DNA from: Ruminiclostridium cellulolyticum H10
GTDB taxonomy: Bacteria > Bacillota > Clostridia > Acetivibrionales > DSM-1351
Length of the DNA: 64,000 nucleotides
Direction: 5' to 3'
Assembly: GCF_000022065.1 (NCBI RefSeq)
Contig: NC_011898.1
Coordinates: 310,001-374,000, forward strand
The stretch's first letter is position 1. Each line of letters begins with the position of its first letter. The notes beneath the pieces are model-generated. The model worked only from the letters and a program-made list of their open reading frames with translations, was not told the origin of the DNA and searched no databases. Of the stretch, positions 45,334 to 56,718 are shown piece after piece. The translations under genes were made by a program, and so were the position numbers.

Positions 45334-46026
45334 ATGTTTAGAGGAAAGAAGTATCAAGAAAGCTCAAAACTTATTGATAGATTAAAGCTTTATGAACCTT
45401 CAGAGGCTCTTGAACTTGCTCAGAAAACTGCTAAAGCGAAGTTTGATGAGACCATCGAAGTTCATATAAAGCTTGGTGTTGACTCCAGACATGCAGACCA
45501 ACAGGTTAGAGGTGCGGTAGTACTTCCTCACGGAACTGGTAAAAAGGTTAGAGTGTTGGTATTTGCAAAAGGAGATAAGGCAAAGGAAGCTGAACAAGCC
45601 GGAGCTGATTTTGTTGGTGGCGAGGAATTAATATCAAAAATTCAGAACGAAAACTGGTTTGATTATGATGTAGTTGTAGCAACTCCTGACATGATGGGTG
45701 TTGTTGGTAGATTAGGTAAGGTGTTGGGTCCTAAGGGTCTTATGCCTAACCCAAAAGCAGGTACTGTATCAATGGATGTAGCAAAAGCTATTGCCGATAT
45801 TAAAGCCGGTAAGATTGAATACAGACTTGATAAAACAAATATAATTCACTGCCCTATCGGAAAAGCATCATTTGGTAATGAGAAGCTGATGGATAATTTC
45901 CGTACACTTCTTGGAGCAATTATAAAGGCTAAGCCAGCTGCTGCAAAGGGTCAGTATTTGAAGAGTGTTGTTGTTACTTCAACAATGGGACCTGGTATAA
46001 AAATCAATCCATTGAGAGTTGAATAA
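45334..46026 (+). CDS. rplA: 50S ribosomal protein L1
   Basis: A 230-residue L1 protein of the 50S stalk. Motifs are [29 protein letters not shown], the second-domain segment [20 protein letters not shown], and the C-terminal [15 protein letters not shown] with AAGGAGTG upstream. L1 commonly represses its own operon; a candidate binding structure precedes the gene. Confidence 0.97.
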   Translation: MFRGKKYQESSKLIDRLKLYEPSEALELAQKTAKAKFDETIEVHIKLGVDSRHADQQVRGAVVLPHGTGKKVRVLVFAKGDKAKEAEQAGADFVGGEELISKIQNENWFDYDVVVATPDMMGVVGRLGKVLGPKGLMPNPKAGTVSMDVAKAIADIKAGKIEYRLDKTNIIHCPIGKASFGNEKLMDNFRTLLGAIIKAKPAAAKGQYLKSVVVTSTMGPGIKINPLRVE

Positions 46027-46107
46027 TACTTAGAAAAAAAAGGTACTTTACAAATAACTTGTTTAGTATTAATATATTATATGGAAATTGAATATTGTGC
46101 CATAGAC

Positions 46108-46225
46108 AGTAGGTGATAAGGTATTCTATACTTTAGTCATAATTGATGAAAATCATCCTACCGAGGTTTTATTAATAACGATTAATTACCCTTTGTATGT
46201 CTATGCACAAACAAAGGGTTTTTTA
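46108..46225 (+). ncRNA. Ribosomal protein L10 leader with terminator
   Basis: TAGGTGAT pairs with ATCATCCTA, followed by the hallmark CCGAGG, as in the L10 leader family that binds the L10-L12 complex. The element ends in a terminator hairpin (arms 46188-46196 and 46211-46219) with six T, ahead of rplJ. The 5' boundary is approximate. Confidence 0.8.
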
Positions 46226-46275
46226 TTTATATTTACTATAAATAGACTGCCATTAAACAAAAGGAGGTGGATGTT

Positions 46276-46806
46276 TTGCCTAGTAACAGGATTCTTGAAC
46301 AGAAGAAACAAGTTGTATCAGATTTAACTGAGAAGATAAAGTCTGCACAATCAATTGTACTTGCTGATTATAGAGGATTAACCGTTGAACAGGATACAGA
46401 ACTCAGAACAGCTCTAAGAAAAGCCGGAGTTGAGTACAAGGTAGTTAAGAATAAATTAACAAGCCTTGCAATGAAGGAAAGTGGCTTAGAATTAGATGAG
46501 TTTTTAACAGGCCCAACGGCAATGGCCATCAGTTCAGCTGATGCTGTAGCACCTGCAAAGGTACTTTCAGAGTTTTCAAAGAAATTTGATAAACTTGAAC
46601 TTAAAGTGGGTGTTGTTGAGGGTAAGGTTATAGACCTTGACGGTATTAAGGCTCTTGCAGAATTGCCATCACGTGAGGTACTTATTGCAAAGGTTTTGGG
46701 TGGCTTCAATGCTCCTATATCCGGTTTTGTAAATGTATTGAACGGAAATATGAGAGGTTTGGTTGTAGCATTGAATGCTATTTCTGAACAAAAAGCAAAT
46801 GCTTAA
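46276..46806 (+). CDS. rplJ: 50S ribosomal protein L10
   Basis: A 176-residue L10, the base of the ribosomal stalk that holds the L7/L12 dimers. I choose the TTG at 46276 (MPSNRILEQKKQVVSDL), with AAAGGAGGTGG ending 5 bases upstream. The conserved VLADYRGLTVEQDTELR and VVKNKLTSLA segments are present. Expression is probably limited by the upstream L10 leader. Confidence 0.95.
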   Translation: MPSNRILEQKKQVVSDLTEKIKSAQSIVLADYRGLTVEQDTELRTALRKAGVEYKVVKNKLTSLAMKESGLELDEFLTGPTAMAISSADAVAPAKVLSEFSKKFDKLELKVGVVEGKVIDLDGIKALAELPSREVLIAKVLGGFNAPISGFVNVLNGNMRGLVVALNAISEQKANA

Positions 46807-46872
46807 TTTTATTAAGAAGTTTAAAATATTAAAAAATTATTAAAAACAAAAATTATTTGGAGGTATTATACA

Positions 46873-47256
46873 ATGGCTAGCGAAAAAGTGGTAAAGTTAA
46901 TTGAAGATGTAAAGAATTTGACAGTATTAGAATTATCAGAACTCGTAAAGGCTCTTGAAGAAGAATTCGGAGTATCAGCAGCAGCTCCTGTAGCAGTTGC
47001 AGCAGCACCTGCAGCAGGTGGAGCAGCTCCAGCAGCTGAAGAAAAAACTGAATTCGACGTAATATTGAAGGAAGTTGGAGCAGACAAAATTAAGGTTATC
47101 AAGGTTGTTAGAGAAGCAACAGGTCTTGGCTTGAAGGAAGCTAAGGATCTTGTTGACGGTGCACCTAAGACTATCAAAGAAAATGTTTCAAAGGACGAAG
47201 CAGCTTCAATCGAAGCTAAGTTCAAGGAAGTTGGAGCAACTGTTGAAATCAAGTAA
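46873..47256 (+). CDS. rplL: 50S ribosomal protein L7/L12
   Basis: A 127-residue stalk protein that recruits translation GTPases. The N-terminal dimerisation part ([20 protein letters not shown]), an Ala-rich hinge (residues 36-57), and the C-terminal domain with [20 protein letters not shown] and [15 protein letters not shown] are all typical. ATG with GGAGG upstream. A terminator follows. Confidence 0.97.
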   Translation: MASEKVVKLIEDVKNLTVLELSELVKALEEEFGVSAAAPVAVAAAPAAGGAAPAAEEKTEFDVILKEVGADKIKVIKVVREATGLGLKEAKDLVDGAPKTIKENVSKDEAASIEAKFKEVGATVEIK

Positions 47257-47273
47257 TTTCAGCAGAAAATAAA

Positions 47274-47305
47274 AGGAGGCACTCGGTGAGCGCCTCTTTT
47301 TTTTA
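47274..47305 (+). terminator. Rho-independent terminator after rplL
   Basis: GAGGC-A-CTC and GAG-C-GCCTC pair around GGT, followed by eight or more T. Confidence 0.8.
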
Positions 47306-47743
47306 AATCAAAGTTAAATTAATTTGTTTACAGTAAAAATATGCAATATGCATCAAAAAAAAATAAAAAAACGCTTAATTTAATGCGTTTTTACGATTGA
47401 CAAGCTATACATGTTATGTTATAATTATACACTGCATTAAAATCTTTTATTATTTCCAAGGTGATATATTCGTACTTGATGTACATAATTATAACATATA
47501 CGAATAAACAAGACAATAATTGTTAATAATATTTTAATGTTTGCTATGGGTTTATTATATGTAGGTTTAAAAAATATATACAGATAAGAAGGACATGAAA
47601 AAATTACTAAACCAGCCCTAATAAATCTTTACTTAGTTGTAACTGCAGTTAGTTTGATTTATGATTTTACATAATATAATTCTAATTATGTGAAATTTTA
47701 AAATATTCCTAATAAAGTCATAAGTTTATGAGGTGATATAAAT
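47306..47743 (+). other. Long rplL-rpoB spacer with second terminator and rpoB leader
   Basis: This stretch holds no gene. It contains a second hairpin (AAAAACGC...GCGTTTTT, 47366-47393), a consensus promoter, and an AT-rich leader of about 310 bases. In the leader, TATTCGTA (47467) pairs with TACGAATA (47499) and CATAAT/ATTATG form a smaller repeat near 47671-47691. I see no known riboswitch. Confidence 0.6.
47397..47425 (+). promoter_or_regulatory. Perfect consensus sigma-A promoter of rpoBC
   Basis: TTGACA at 47397-47402, 17-base spacer, TATAAT at 47420-47425: an exact match to the consensus. It sits just after a hairpin that would stop upstream transcription. Confidence 0.85.
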
Positions 47744-50700
47744 ATGGTACAACCCGTAAAATTGGGTAGAAACACCAGGATGAGTTATTCCAAAATACGA
47801 GAAGTACTCGAAATGCCAAATTTGATTGAGGTTCAAAAGAACTCATATCAATGGTTTTTGGATGAAGGTCTTCGTGAAGTTTTCAGAGATATATCCCCGA
47901 TAACTGATTATACTGGAAACTTGATATTGGATTTTGTGGATTATTCGCTTGATGATACGCCGAAGTATAGTGTCGAAGAATGTAAGGAAAGGGACACTAC
48001 ATACTCAGCACCCCTAAAGGCGAAGGTAAGATTAATTAACAAGGAATCCGGAGAAGTAAAAGAGCAGGAAATTTTTATGGGTGATTTTCCTCTCATGACC
48101 GACACTGGAACCTTCATAATTAATGGTGCAGAGCGTGTAATTGTCAGCCAGTTGGTGAGATCCCCTGGTATATACTACTCAATGAAGTTTGACCGTGTTG
48201 GTAAAAAGCTATACTCGAATACAGTTATTCCTAACAGAGGGGCATGGCTTGAGTACGAAACAGATTCAAACGATATACTTTCAGTCAGAATAGACAGGAC
48301 AAGAAAGTTGCCTCTAACTGTACTGCTCAGAGCATTAGGGTACGGTACTGACTTCGCTATTACGCAATTGTTGGGTGAAGATGAAAGAATTCTTGCGACA
48401 ATACAAAAGGATAATGCAAAAACTACCGAAGAAGGATTACTTGAGATATACAAGAGGCTGAGACCTGGGGAGCCGCCTACTGTAGATAGTGCAAGATCCC
48501 TACTCAATAGTTTGTTTTTTGACCCCAAGAGATATGATCTTGCAAAATTTGGTAGGTTTAAATTTAATAAAAAGCTGTCCGTAGCAAATCTCATCACCGG
48601 GCAGGTTGCAGCAGAAAATATAGTTTCGGCCGAGACCGGCGAAATATTGGTAACCGAAGGTGAATTAATTGAGAGAGAAAAAGCAGTAGAAGTACAGAAT
48701 TCAGGTGTTAATGTAGTACACCTGTCAGTTGAAGGAAAGTCTATAAAAGTAGTCGGAAATAATACGGTTGATATACGTGCCTTTATTGATTTTGATGTAT
48801 CTGATATAGGTATAACCGAAAATGTACAGTATGCCGTACTAAAGGAAATTCTTGAAAGTACAAGTGGCGAAGTGCAGATTAAAAAGGCTCTCGGAGAGAG
48901 AATTAATGACTTGATTCCTAAACATATCACAGTAGAGGATATAATTTCTTCCATAAATTATATTATTAACCTTGATTATGGAATTGGATCTATTGACGAT
49001 ATCGATCACTTGGGTAACAGAAGACTTCGTTCAGTGGGAGAACTTCTTCAGAATCAGTTCAGAATAGGTCTCTCAAGAATGGAAAGAGTTGTAAGAGAGA
49101 GAATGACTATACAGGATATAGATATAGTTACACCTCAGGCATTAATAAATATAAGACCCGTTGCAGCTGCTATAAAGGAATTCTTTGGAAGCAGTCAGTT
49201 GTCACAGTTTATGGATCAGACAAATCCTCTTGCCGAGTTAACACACAAGAGAAGGCTCAGTGCCTTGGGGCCCGGTGGTTTGAGTAGAGAGAGGGCCGGC
49301 TTCGAAGTCCGTGATGTTCATCACTCTCACTATGGCCGAATGTGTCCGATTGAGACACCTGAAGGTCCGAACATTGGTTTGATAGGTTCATTAAGTACCT
49401 ATGCAAGAGTAAATGAGTACGGGTTTATAGAAGCACCGTTTAGAAAAGTTGATAAGAAAAACAGAAAAGTTACAAATGAAATAGTATACCTCACTGCTGA
49501 CGTTGAAGACCCATTTGTTGTTGCTCAGGCAACAGAACCTCTTGATGAAGAGGGCAAGTTTATTTCAAATAAGGTAGTAGCACGTATCAGACACGAAATC
49601 TTAGAAGTTGAGAGCAATAAAATTGACTTTATGGACGTTTCGCCAAAGCAGATGGTATCTGTTGCTACGGCTATGATTCCGTTCCTTGAAAATGACGATG
49701 CCAACCGTGCACTGATGGGCTCAAACATGCAGCGTCAGGCTGTTCCATTGATAAAGGCTGATTCCCCTATTATTGGTACAGGTATAGAGTACAAGGCAGC
49801 AAGAGACTCAGGAGTCTGCGTTATTGCAAGAACTTCGGGTGTAGTAGATAAGGTATCTGCCAGTGAAATAGTTATTAAAACTAAGAGCGGGCAAAAAGAT
49901 TCCTACAAACTGCTTAAGTATATGCGTTCAAACCAAGGTACCTGTCTTAATCAAAGGCCTATAGTAAGAAAAGGCGAGGTAGTAGAAAAAGGCGACATTA
50001 TTGCTGACGGACCGTCAACAGATAATGGAGAAATAGCTCTTGGGAGAAACGTTCTCATAGGGTTTATGACTTGGGAAGGTTATAACTACGAAGATGCTAT
50101 ACTTATAAATGAAAAGCTGGTTAAAGAGGATGTTTATACATCCATACACATAGAGGAGTATGAAGCGGAGTCAAGAGATACTAAGCTCGGTCCTGAAGAA
50201 ATCACAAGAGATATTCCAAATGTGGGAGAGGAAGCACTTAAAGACCTTGACGACAGAGGAATTATTAGAATTGGTGCAGAGGTTCGTTCAGGAGATATTC
50301 TCGTTGGTAAGGTTACTCCAAAGGGAGAGACAGAACTTACAGCGGAAGAACGCTTGCTTAGAGCGATCTTTGGTGAAAAGGCAAGAGAAGTCCGTGATAC
50401 ATCCTTGAGAGTTCCTCATGGAGAATCTGGTATTATTGTCGATGTAAAGGTATTTACTCGTGAGAATGGTGACGAACTGCCACCGGGAGTAAATCAGCTT
50501 GTTAGATGCTATATTGCTCAGAAAAGAAAAATTTCTGTTGGTGACAAGATGGCAGGACGACATGGTAATAAGGGTGTTATTTCAAGAATACTTCCTGAAG
50601 AAGATATGCCGTTTTTGCCTGATGGTACGCCACTGGAGATAGTTTTGAACCCGTTGGGCGTTCCATCTCGTATGAATATCGGTCAGGTACTTGAAGTGCA

Positions 50701-51484
50701 TTTGGGATATGCGGCTAAAGCATTAGGCTGGAAAATAGCAACTCCTGTATTTGACGGAGCGACAGAGGAAGACATCAGGGAAACTCTTATTAAGGCAGGA
50801 AAAGATCCGGATGGAAAAACGGTACTTTACGATGGCAGAACCGGTGAACCTTTTGACAACAGGGTAACCGTAGGTTACATGTATTACCTCAAGCTAGCCC
50901 ACTTGGTTGATGATAAGATACATGCCCGCTCTACTGGACCATACTCTCTTGTAACACAGCAGCCTTTAGGCGGTAAGGCACAGTTTGGCGGTCAGAGATT
51001 TGGAGAAATGGAAGTTTGGGCTCTTGAAGCATACGGAGCTGCCTATACATTGCAGGAAATACTTACGGTTAAATCTGACGACGTTGTAGGTAGAGTTAAG
51101 ACATACGAATCCATAGTTAAGGGCGAAAACGTTCCTGAACCTGGAATTCCTGAGTCATTCAAGGTTCTTATAAAAGAGCTTCAGAGTTTGGCACTCGATG
51201 TTAAGGTTTACTCTGAAGAACAGGAAGAAATTGCAATAAAAGAATATGTTGAAGATGATCTTGAAGATTTGAATGTTAACATCGAAGGCAGAGAAGACGA
51301 AGTTATTCTGACAAATGATTTTGACAACGAATTGAGAGAAGATGTTCTTGAAGAGGAGCTGGACATTGATGATTTAGATATTGGATCAATCAGTACCGGT
51401 GATAACTTGGAAGAAGAATTAACTGAAGAATTATTTGCTGAAGATGATCTAAGCGATGACTTTGAAGACGACGAAGATTTATAA
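47744..51484 (+). CDS. rpoB: DNA-directed RNA polymerase beta subunit
   Basis: A 1246-residue RpoB, the catalytic core subunit that binds rifampicin. The rifampicin pocket reads [20 protein letters not shown] followed by [14 protein letters not shown], wild-type in appearance. Other blocks are [55 protein letters not shown] and the C-terminal [24 protein letters not shown]. The last 70 residues are a strongly acidic tail ([12 protein letters not shown]..., many Asp and Glu), as in clostridia. ATG with GAGGTGAT upstream. rpoC follows after 16 bases. Confidence 0.98.
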   Translation: MVQPVKLGRNTRMSYSKIREVLEMPNLIEVQKNSYQWFLDEGLREVFRDISPITDYTGNLILDFVDYSLDDTPKYSVEECKERDTTYSAPLKAKVRLINKESGEVKEQEIFMGDFPLMTDTGTFIINGAERVIVSQLVRSPGIYYSMKFDRVGKKLYSNTVIPNRGAWLEYETDSNDILSVRIDRTRKLPLTVLLRALGYGTDFAITQLLGEDERILATIQKDNAKTTEEGLLEIYKRLRPGEPPTVDSARSLLNSLFFDPKRYDLAKFGRFKFNKKLSVANLITGQVAAENIVSAETGEILVTEGELIEREKAVEVQNSGVNVVHLSVEGKSIKVVGNNTVDIRAFIDFDVSDIGITENVQYAVLKEILESTSGEVQIKKALGERINDLIPKHITVEDIISSINYIINLDYGIGSIDDIDHLGNRRLRSVGELLQNQFRIGLSRMERVVRERMTIQDIDIVTPQALINIRPVAAAIKEFFGSSQLSQFMDQTNPLAELTHKRRLSALGPGGLSRERAGFEVRDVHHSHYGRMCPIETPEGPNIGLIGSLSTYARVNEYGFIEAPFRKVDKKNRKVTNEIVYLTADVEDPFVVAQATEPLDEEGKFISNKVVARIRHEILEVESNKIDFMDVSPKQMVSVATAMIPFLENDDANRALMGSNMQRQAVPLIKADSPIIGTGIEYKAARDSGVCVIARTSGVVDKVSASEIVIKTKSGQKDSYKLLKYMRSNQGTCLNQRPIVRKGEVVEKGDIIADGPSTDNGEIALGRNVLIGFMTWEGYNYEDAILINEKLVKEDVYTSIHIEEYEAESRDTKLGPEEITRDIPNVGEEALKDLDDRGIIRIGAEVRSGDILVGKVTPKGETELTAEERLLRAIFGEKAREVRDTSLRVPHGESGIIVDVKVFTRENGDELPPGVNQLVRCYIAQKRKISVGDKMAGRHGNKGVISRILPEEDMPFLPDGTPLEIVLNPLGVPSRMNIGQVLEVHLGYAAKALGWKIATPVFDGATEEDIRETLIKAGKDPDGKTVLYDGRTGEPFDNRVTVGYMYYLKLAHLVDDKIHARSTGPYSLVTQQPLGGKAQFGGQRFGEMEVWALEAYGAAYTLQEILTVKSDDVVGRVKTYESIVKGENVPEPGIPESFKVLIKELQSLALDVKVYSEEQEEIAIKEYVEDDLEDLNVNIEGREDEVILTNDFDNELREDVLEEELDIDDLDIGSISTGDNLEEELTEELFAEDDLSDDFEDDEDL

Positions 51485-51500
51485 GGAAGGGAGATAAGCT

Positions 51501-54500
51501 ATGTTTGAACTGAACAACTTTGATTCTATAAGAATAGGATTAGCTTCTCCGGAAAAGGTCAGAGAATGGTCAAAAGGTGAAGTAAAAAAGCCTGAAACTA
51601 TAAACTACAGAACTTTGAAGCCTGAAAGAGATGGTTTGTTCTGCGAAAGAATTTTCGGCCCTCAAAAGGACTGGGAATGTCATTGCGGTAAATATAAAAG
51701 AATAAGGTACAAGGGTATCGTTTGTGACCGTTGTGGTGTTGAAGTCACAAGGTCAAAGGTAAGAAGAGAAAGAATGGGACATATCGAGCTTGCTGCTCCA
51801 GTATCACATATCTGGTATTTTAAGGGAATACCAAGCAGAATGGGTTTAATCCTTGATATGTCTCCAAGATCCCTTGAAAAGATACTATATTTTGCATCAT
51901 ATGTTGTAATTGACCCAGGCCAGACACCATTGTCCAAAAAGCAAGTCTTAACTGAAAAGGAATACAGAGACAGTGTTGACAAGTTTGGATTAAATTTCAG
52001 AGCCGCTATGGGAGCCGAAGCTGTAAAGGAATTACTTGTTGAGATTGATCTCGAAAGCCTTTCCAAGGAGTTAAGGACTGAACTGACTGAATCTACAGGA
52101 CAAAAGAGAATCAGAGCAGTTAAGAGACTAGAGGTTGTTGAGGCTTTCAGACTTTCAGGCAATCGCCCTGAATGGATGATCCTTGATGTAGTTCCGGTAA
52201 TTCCGCCTGAACTTAGACCAATGGTTCAGTTGGACGGGGGAAGGTTTGCAACGTCTGACTTAAATGACCTGTACAGAAGGGTTATAAACAGAAACAACAG
52301 ATTGAAAAGACTCCTTGATTTGGGAGCTCCTGACATAATTGTAAGAAATGAAAAGCGTATGCTTCAGGAAGCAGTTGATGCATTAATCGATAATGGTAGG
52401 AGAGGACGTCCTGTAACAGGACCTGGAAACAGACCTCTTAAATCACTTTCAGATATGCTTAAAGGTAAGCAGGGTCGTTTCCGTCAGAACCTTCTGGGTA
52501 AGCGTGTTGACTACTCAGGACGTTCAGTTATCGTTGTAGGCCCTGACTTGAAGATATTCCAGTGTGGTCTGCCAAAAGAGATGGCGTTGGAATTGTTTAA
52601 GCCGTTTGTAATGAAGAAGCTTGTTAATGATGGCTTGGCTCACAATATAAAGAGTGCAAAGAGAATGGTTGAAAGAGTTAGAAATGAGGTATGGGACGTT
52701 CTTGAAGAAGTAATAAAAGAACATCCTGTGTTACTCAACCGTGCTCCTACACTTCACAGACTCGGTATACAGGCATTTGAACCTGTACTGGTTGAAGGAA
52801 GAGCTTTAAAGCTTCATCCGTTGGTATGTTCAGCGTACAATGCCGATTTTGATGGTGACCAGATGGCGGTTCACGTTCCATTGTCTGCTGAAGCTCAATC
52901 AGAAGCAAGATTCCTGATGTTGTCAGCAAATAATCTGCTGGCACCTAAGGACGGTAAACCAATAACCGTTCCAACACAGGATATGGTATTGGGAAGCTAC
53001 TACCTAACAATAGAAAAGTCAGATGAGCCAGGTGACGGGAGAGTATTCTGTGATATAGACGAAGTTCTTATGGCATACGAGGAAGGTGCACTTGGACTTC
53101 ACGCTCAGATAAAGGTTAGAGTAGAAAAAGAAATAGACGGTGTTAAAAAGAGAAAGATTATCAGTTGTACACCGGGCAGACTTATATTTAATGAAGCTAT
53201 TCCACAGGATCTTGGTTTTGTGGACAGAAGTGACGAAAGTAATCTTTTTGATTTGGAAATAAACTTCCTTGTGGGTAAGAAAGAGCTTGGAAAAATTATT
53301 GATAAATGTATCAGAGTACACGGTACTACAAAAACTGCCGTAATACTTGATAAAATAAAAGCATTGGGCTTTAAGTACTCCACCAGAGGTGCTATTACAA
53401 TCAGTGTATCTGATATGGTAATACCTGAGATAAAGAAGCAATACCTGCAGGAAACTGAAAATACAATTGATAATATTGTTAAGCAGTACAAGAGAGGACT
53501 TATTTCAGATGAGGAAAGATACAATTCTGTTATAAGTGCATGGACAGAGACAGGTGAAAGTATTACAAAAGCTCTTATTGACAACCTGGATAGATTCAAT
53601 CCTGTGTACATGATGTCACAGTCAGGAGCGAGAGGTAATATCAATCAGATCAAGCAGCTGGCTGGTATGAGAGGTTTGATGGCGGACACATCGGGTAAAA
53701 CCATCGAGATACCTATTAAATCAAACTTCCGTGAAGGTCTTAACGTTTTGGAATTCTTTATTTCGACCCACGGAGCCAGAAAAGGTTTGGCTGATACTGC
53801 ACTTAGAACCGCTGACTCAGGTTACCTGACAAGACGTCTTGTTGATGTAAGTCAGGATGTTATCGTAAGAGAACTTGATTGCGGTACTGACAAGGGTATT
53901 GAGGTTCATGACATCAAGGATGGTGGCGAAACAATTGAACCATTATCTGAGAGACTTGTAGGAAGATATTTGACTGATGACTTGTACGATTCAGAGACAA
54001 ATGAGTTACTGGCATCAAAGGACGAGGCCATGGATGAGAAGAAAGCTTCACTAGTAACTAAATCACTAGCTAAGTCCGGTATTAAGAAAGTAAAAATCAG
54101 ATCTGTACTTACCTGTCATTCAGAGGTTGGCGTATGTGCCAAGTGTTATGGTGCGAATCTGGCAACTGGTGATGCTGTCAACATTGGTGAGGCTGTCGGT
54201 ATAATTGCAGCACAATCAATCGGAGAACCGGGTACACAGCTGACAATGAGAACATTCCATACTGGTGGAGTTGCTGGTGATGATATTACACAGGGTCTCC
54301 CTCGTGTAGAGGAATTGTTTGAAGCCAGAAAGCCTAAGGGGCTTGCAATTATATCTGAAATAGCAGGTGGCGTTAAGCTTTCAGACTCTAAGAAGAAGAG
54401 GGAAGTAATTATTACTTCCGAAGACGGTGAATCAAAATCATACCAGATACCTTATGGGTCAAGAATTAAGGTATATGATGGAGATGTTGTTGAAGCCGGT

Positions 54501-55010
54501 GACGAATTGACCGAGGGTTCCGTAAATCCTCATGATATCCTCAAAATTAAGGGTATCAAGGGAGTTCAGTCTTACCTTCTTCAGGAAGTTCAGAGAGTTT
54601 ATAGAATGCAGGGTGTTGACATTAACGATAAGCATATAGAAGTAATTGTTAGACAGATGATGAGAAAAGTTAAGATTGAAGACGCAGGAGATACCAGTAT
54701 GCTGCCGGGAGGACTCGTTGATATATTCGAGTTTGAGAAAGAAAATCAAAAAGCTGTTGAAGCAGGGCTGGCACCTGCTACAAGTGAGCGTACCTTACTT
54801 GGTATAACCAAGGCATCGCTGGCTACCGACTCATTCCTGTCTGCCGCATCCTTCCAGGAAACTACAAGGGTTCTTACAGAAGCCGCTATTAAGGGTAAGA
54901 TTGATCCTCTCGTAGGTCTAAAGGAAAATGTAATTATCGGTAAGCTTATACCTGCTGGTACCGGTATGAGCCGATACAAGGATATTAGTATAAGCAGTGT
55001 AGTTGAATAA
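51501..55010 (+). CDS. rpoC: DNA-directed RNA polymerase beta' subunit
   Basis: A 1169-residue RpoC. It has the N-terminal zinc-binding Cys cluster ([20 protein letters not shown]), the active-site motif [20 protein letters not shown] with three Mg2+-binding Asp, the bridge-helix and trigger-loop regions, and the second zinc site with [16 protein letters not shown] with GGAAGGGAG upstream, in an operon with rpoB. A hairpin at 55027 may end transcription. Confidence 0.98.
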   Translation: MFELNNFDSIRIGLASPEKVREWSKGEVKKPETINYRTLKPERDGLFCERIFGPQKDWECHCGKYKRIRYKGIVCDRCGVEVTRSKVRRERMGHIELAAPVSHIWYFKGIPSRMGLILDMSPRSLEKILYFASYVVIDPGQTPLSKKQVLTEKEYRDSVDKFGLNFRAAMGAEAVKELLVEIDLESLSKELRTELTESTGQKRIRAVKRLEVVEAFRLSGNRPEWMILDVVPVIPPELRPMVQLDGGRFATSDLNDLYRRVINRNNRLKRLLDLGAPDIIVRNEKRMLQEAVDALIDNGRRGRPVTGPGNRPLKSLSDMLKGKQGRFRQNLLGKRVDYSGRSVIVVGPDLKIFQCGLPKEMALELFKPFVMKKLVNDGLAHNIKSAKRMVERVRNEVWDVLEEVIKEHPVLLNRAPTLHRLGIQAFEPVLVEGRALKLHPLVCSAYNADFDGDQMAVHVPLSAEAQSEARFLMLSANNLLAPKDGKPITVPTQDMVLGSYYLTIEKSDEPGDGRVFCDIDEVLMAYEEGALGLHAQIKVRVEKEIDGVKKRKIISCTPGRLIFNEAIPQDLGFVDRSDESNLFDLEINFLVGKKELGKIIDKCIRVHGTTKTAVILDKIKALGFKYSTRGAITISVSDMVIPEIKKQYLQETENTIDNIVKQYKRGLISDEERYNSVISAWTETGESITKALIDNLDRFNPVYMMSQSGARGNINQIKQLAGMRGLMADTSGKTIEIPIKSNFREGLNVLEFFISTHGARKGLADTALRTADSGYLTRRLVDVSQDVIVRELDCGTDKGIEVHDIKDGGETIEPLSERLVGRYLTDDLYDSETNELLASKDEAMDEKKASLVTKSLAKSGIKKVKIRSVLTCHSEVGVCAKCYGANLATGDAVNIGEAVGIIAAQSIGEPGTQLTMRTFHTGGVAGDDITQGLPRVEELFEARKPKGLAIISEIAGGVKLSDSKKKREVIITSEDGESKSYQIPYGSRIKVYDGDVVEAGDELTEGSVNPHDILKIKGIKGVQSYLLQEVQRVYRMQGVDINDKHIEVIVRQMMRKVKIEDAGDTSMLPGGLVDIFEFEKENQKAVEAGLAPATSERTLLGITKASLATDSFLSAASFQETTRVLTEAAIKGKIDPLVGLKENVIIGKLIPAGTGMSRYKDISISSVVE

Positions 55011-55026
55011 ATAGATCAAAACAGGG

Positions 55027-55054
55027 GCGGTCATATGTTATTATGACCGCTTTA
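55027..55054 (+). terminator. Hairpin after rpoC
   Basis: GCGGTCATA and TATGACCGC are exact complements around TGTTAT; only a short TTT follows, so termination may be partial. Confidence 0.6.
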
Positions 55055-55096
55055 GTGTATAAAAAAGGCGTGGATGTAAATGCAAATTCTGTATGC

Positions 55097-55126
55097 TTGA
55101 CAAAATATAATACAGAGTGATAAAAT
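55097..55126 (+). promoter_or_regulatory. Candidate promoter of the L7Ae-rpsL-rpsG-fusA operon
   Basis: TTGACA at 55097 and TAAAAT at 55121, 18 bases apart, upstream of the L7Ae-like gene at 55219. Confidence 0.5.
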
Positions 55127-55218
55127 TATTCAGTGCATTGATTTTGTGCATTTTTTTGTGTGCAATTTCAGAACACTTCTAAAATTAAAGAGAAAACCAC
55201 AATTGGAGGATTAAAAAA

Positions 55219-55461
55219 TTGTTGGATGATCTTAAACACTGTAAGAAGGCAGTTGGTGTGAAGCAGTCTACCAAAGCCGTAGAAAACGGTGTCGCGTCAA
55301 GTGTTATTATTGCGAGGGATTGTGAGCAAAGGGTTGTAAGAGGTATTATAGAACTTTGTGAAAACAAATCAGTTCCTATAACTTATGTTGATTCAATGAA
55401 GCAGTTGGGAAAGGCTTGTGGAATTGACGTTGACGCTGCGGTTGCGTGCATTTTTAAGTAG
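55219..55461 (+). CDS. L7Ae/L30e-like kink-turn RNA-binding protein (YbxF type)
   Basis: An 80-residue protein of the L7Ae/L30e/YbxF family. The start is TTG at 55219 with TTGGAGGA upstream. The family block KQSTKAVENGVASSVIIARD and the VPITYVDSMKQLGKACGIDV segment are diagnostic. Such proteins bind kink-turns in RNA. Its position between rpoC and rpsL is the conserved place of ybxF in Firmicutes. Confidence 0.9.
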   Translation: MLDDLKHCKKAVGVKQSTKAVENGVASSVIIARDCEQRVVRGIIELCENKSVPITYVDSMKQLGKACGIDVDAAVACIFK

Positions 55462-55539
55462 CTTTTATTTATCTATTCTTACTATTGGTAGGGATATATA
55501 TATAATAATATAATGATTACCTTGAAAGGAGGTGTACTA

Positions 55540-55968
55540 ATGCCAACATTTAATCAACTGGTTAGAAAGGGCAGGAAAGTCATTGAAAAGAAATCAAATT
55601 CTCCAGCTCTCCAGAAAGGATTTAACTCAAAGAAGAAAAAGCCTACTGATGTAAACAGCCCTCAAAAAAGAGGAGTTTGTACTGTAGTAAAGACCTCTAC
55701 ACCAAAGAAGCCTAACTCAGCACTTCGTAAAGTTGCCAGAGTTCGTCTTACAAACGGTATAGAAGTATCTGCTTATATTCCTGGAATAGGACATAATCTA
55801 CAGGAGCATAGTGTTGTTCTTATCAGAGGTGGGAGAGTTAAAGACCTGCCTGGTGTAAGGTATCACATTGTTAGAGGTACTCTTGACACAGCCGGAGTTG
55901 CCAAAAGAATGCAGGCCCGTTCAAAATACGGTGCAAAGCGTCCTAAGGCAGGTGCAGCTAGTAAGTAA
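55540..55968 (+). CDS. rpsL: 30S ribosomal protein S12
   Basis: A 142-residue S12, important for decoding and translational accuracy. The start is the ATG at 55540 ([13 protein letters not shown]) with AAAGGAGGTG upstream. The streptomycin-related loop [20 protein letters not shown] has the wild-type Lys residues, and the second loop has [17 protein letters not shown]. First of the classic str genes here, followed by rpsG after a structured 224-base spacer. Confidence 0.97.
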   Translation: MPTFNQLVRKGRKVIEKKSNSPALQKGFNSKKKKPTDVNSPQKRGVCTVVKTSTPKKPNSALRKVARVRLTNGIEVSAYIPGIGHNLQEHSVVLIRGGRVKDLPGVRYHIVRGTLDTAGVAKRMQARSKYGAKRPKAGAASK

Positions 55969-56076
55969 AACACAGCGTGCTGGCAAATTAACATGTTAGG
56001 TGCAAAGTAACGTGATTATATATATTTGTGTAAGAGAAGATAGGTTTTTTAATAAAATTATCTATAATCTGTTAAA

Positions 56077-56161
56077 CTAGTAAGGTATATTAATGTACTT
56101 GCACTGACGACGGTTTAAACCACGAGTACCTGTGATACTTTCTATGGGGTAATATCCCATA
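56077..56161 (+). ncRNA. Candidate structured RNA between rpsL and rpsG
   Basis: TAG-T-AAG-G-TAT (from 56079) can pair with ATA-CTT-T-CTA (56136-56145); inside it GTACTTG (56095) pairs with CGAGTAC (56123-56129), enclosing the palindrome GGTTTAAACC (56112-56121). A separate hairpin TATGGG-GTAATA-TCCCATA occupies about 56143-56161, 17 bases before the rpsG ribosome site. It could be an S7 autoregulatory site; this is inferred, and pairings were judged by eye. Confidence 0.4.
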
Positions 56162-56192
56162 TCAAATGTTATCATAAAAGGAGGGAAGTAAG

Positions 56193-56663
56193 GTGCCAAG
56201 AAAAGGTCATATTTCAAAAAGAGATGTTTTACCTGATCCAATATATGGAAGTAAAACTGTTACTAAACTGATAAATAATGTAATGTATGATGGTAAAAAG
56301 GGTATTGCACAGCAGATATGCTACGATGCATTTGATATCATCAAGGAAAAAACCGGCAGAGATCCTTTGGAGGTTTTCGAAGAAGCTATGGCAAACATAA
56401 TGCCTGTTCTCGAAGTAAAAGCAAGAAGAGTCGGTGGTGCAACTTATCAGGTTCCTATGGAAGTCAGACCGGATAGAAGACAAGCTTTAGGGTTGAGATG
56501 GCTTGTTGACTACTCTCGTAAAAGAGGCGAGCGTACTATGAGGGAAAGACTTTCAGGTGAAATACTTGACGCTATCAACAACATGGGTGGAGCCTACAAG
56601 AAGAAGGAAGATACTCATAAGATGGCTGAAGCTAACAGAGCATTTGCTCATTACAGATGGTAA
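56193..56663 (+). CDS. rpsG: 30S ribosomal protein S7
   Basis: A 156-residue S7, the primary binder of the 3' domain of 16S rRNA. It starts at GTG ([19 protein letters not shown]) with AAAGGAGGG upstream. Typical blocks are [30 protein letters not shown] and [15 protein letters not shown], ending in [10 protein letters not shown]. In E. coli S7 represses its operon; a structured spacer lies directly upstream here. Confidence 0.97.
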   Translation: MPRKGHISKRDVLPDPIYGSKTVTKLINNVMYDGKKGIAQQICYDAFDIIKEKTGRDPLEVFEEAMANIMPVLEVKARRVGGATYQVPMEVRPDRRQALGLRWLVDYSRKRGERTMRERLSGEILDAINNMGGAYKKKEDTHKMAEANRAFAHYRW

Positions 56664-56718
56664 AAATATAGATTGGATTGATAGTTTATCAATCGGACTA
56701 TCGTGAAAGGAGGGTAAT

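Noticed and set aside
46866-47252. Open frame on the minus strand opposite rplL (128 codons)
   Set aside because: It mirrors the Ala-rich rplL sequence, has no ribosome site, and rplL is certain.
48175-48954. Open frame of 259 codons on the minus strand inside rpoB
   Set aside because: Low-complexity Ser/Ile composition typical of antisense to a conserved gene; no ribosome site or recognisable domain.
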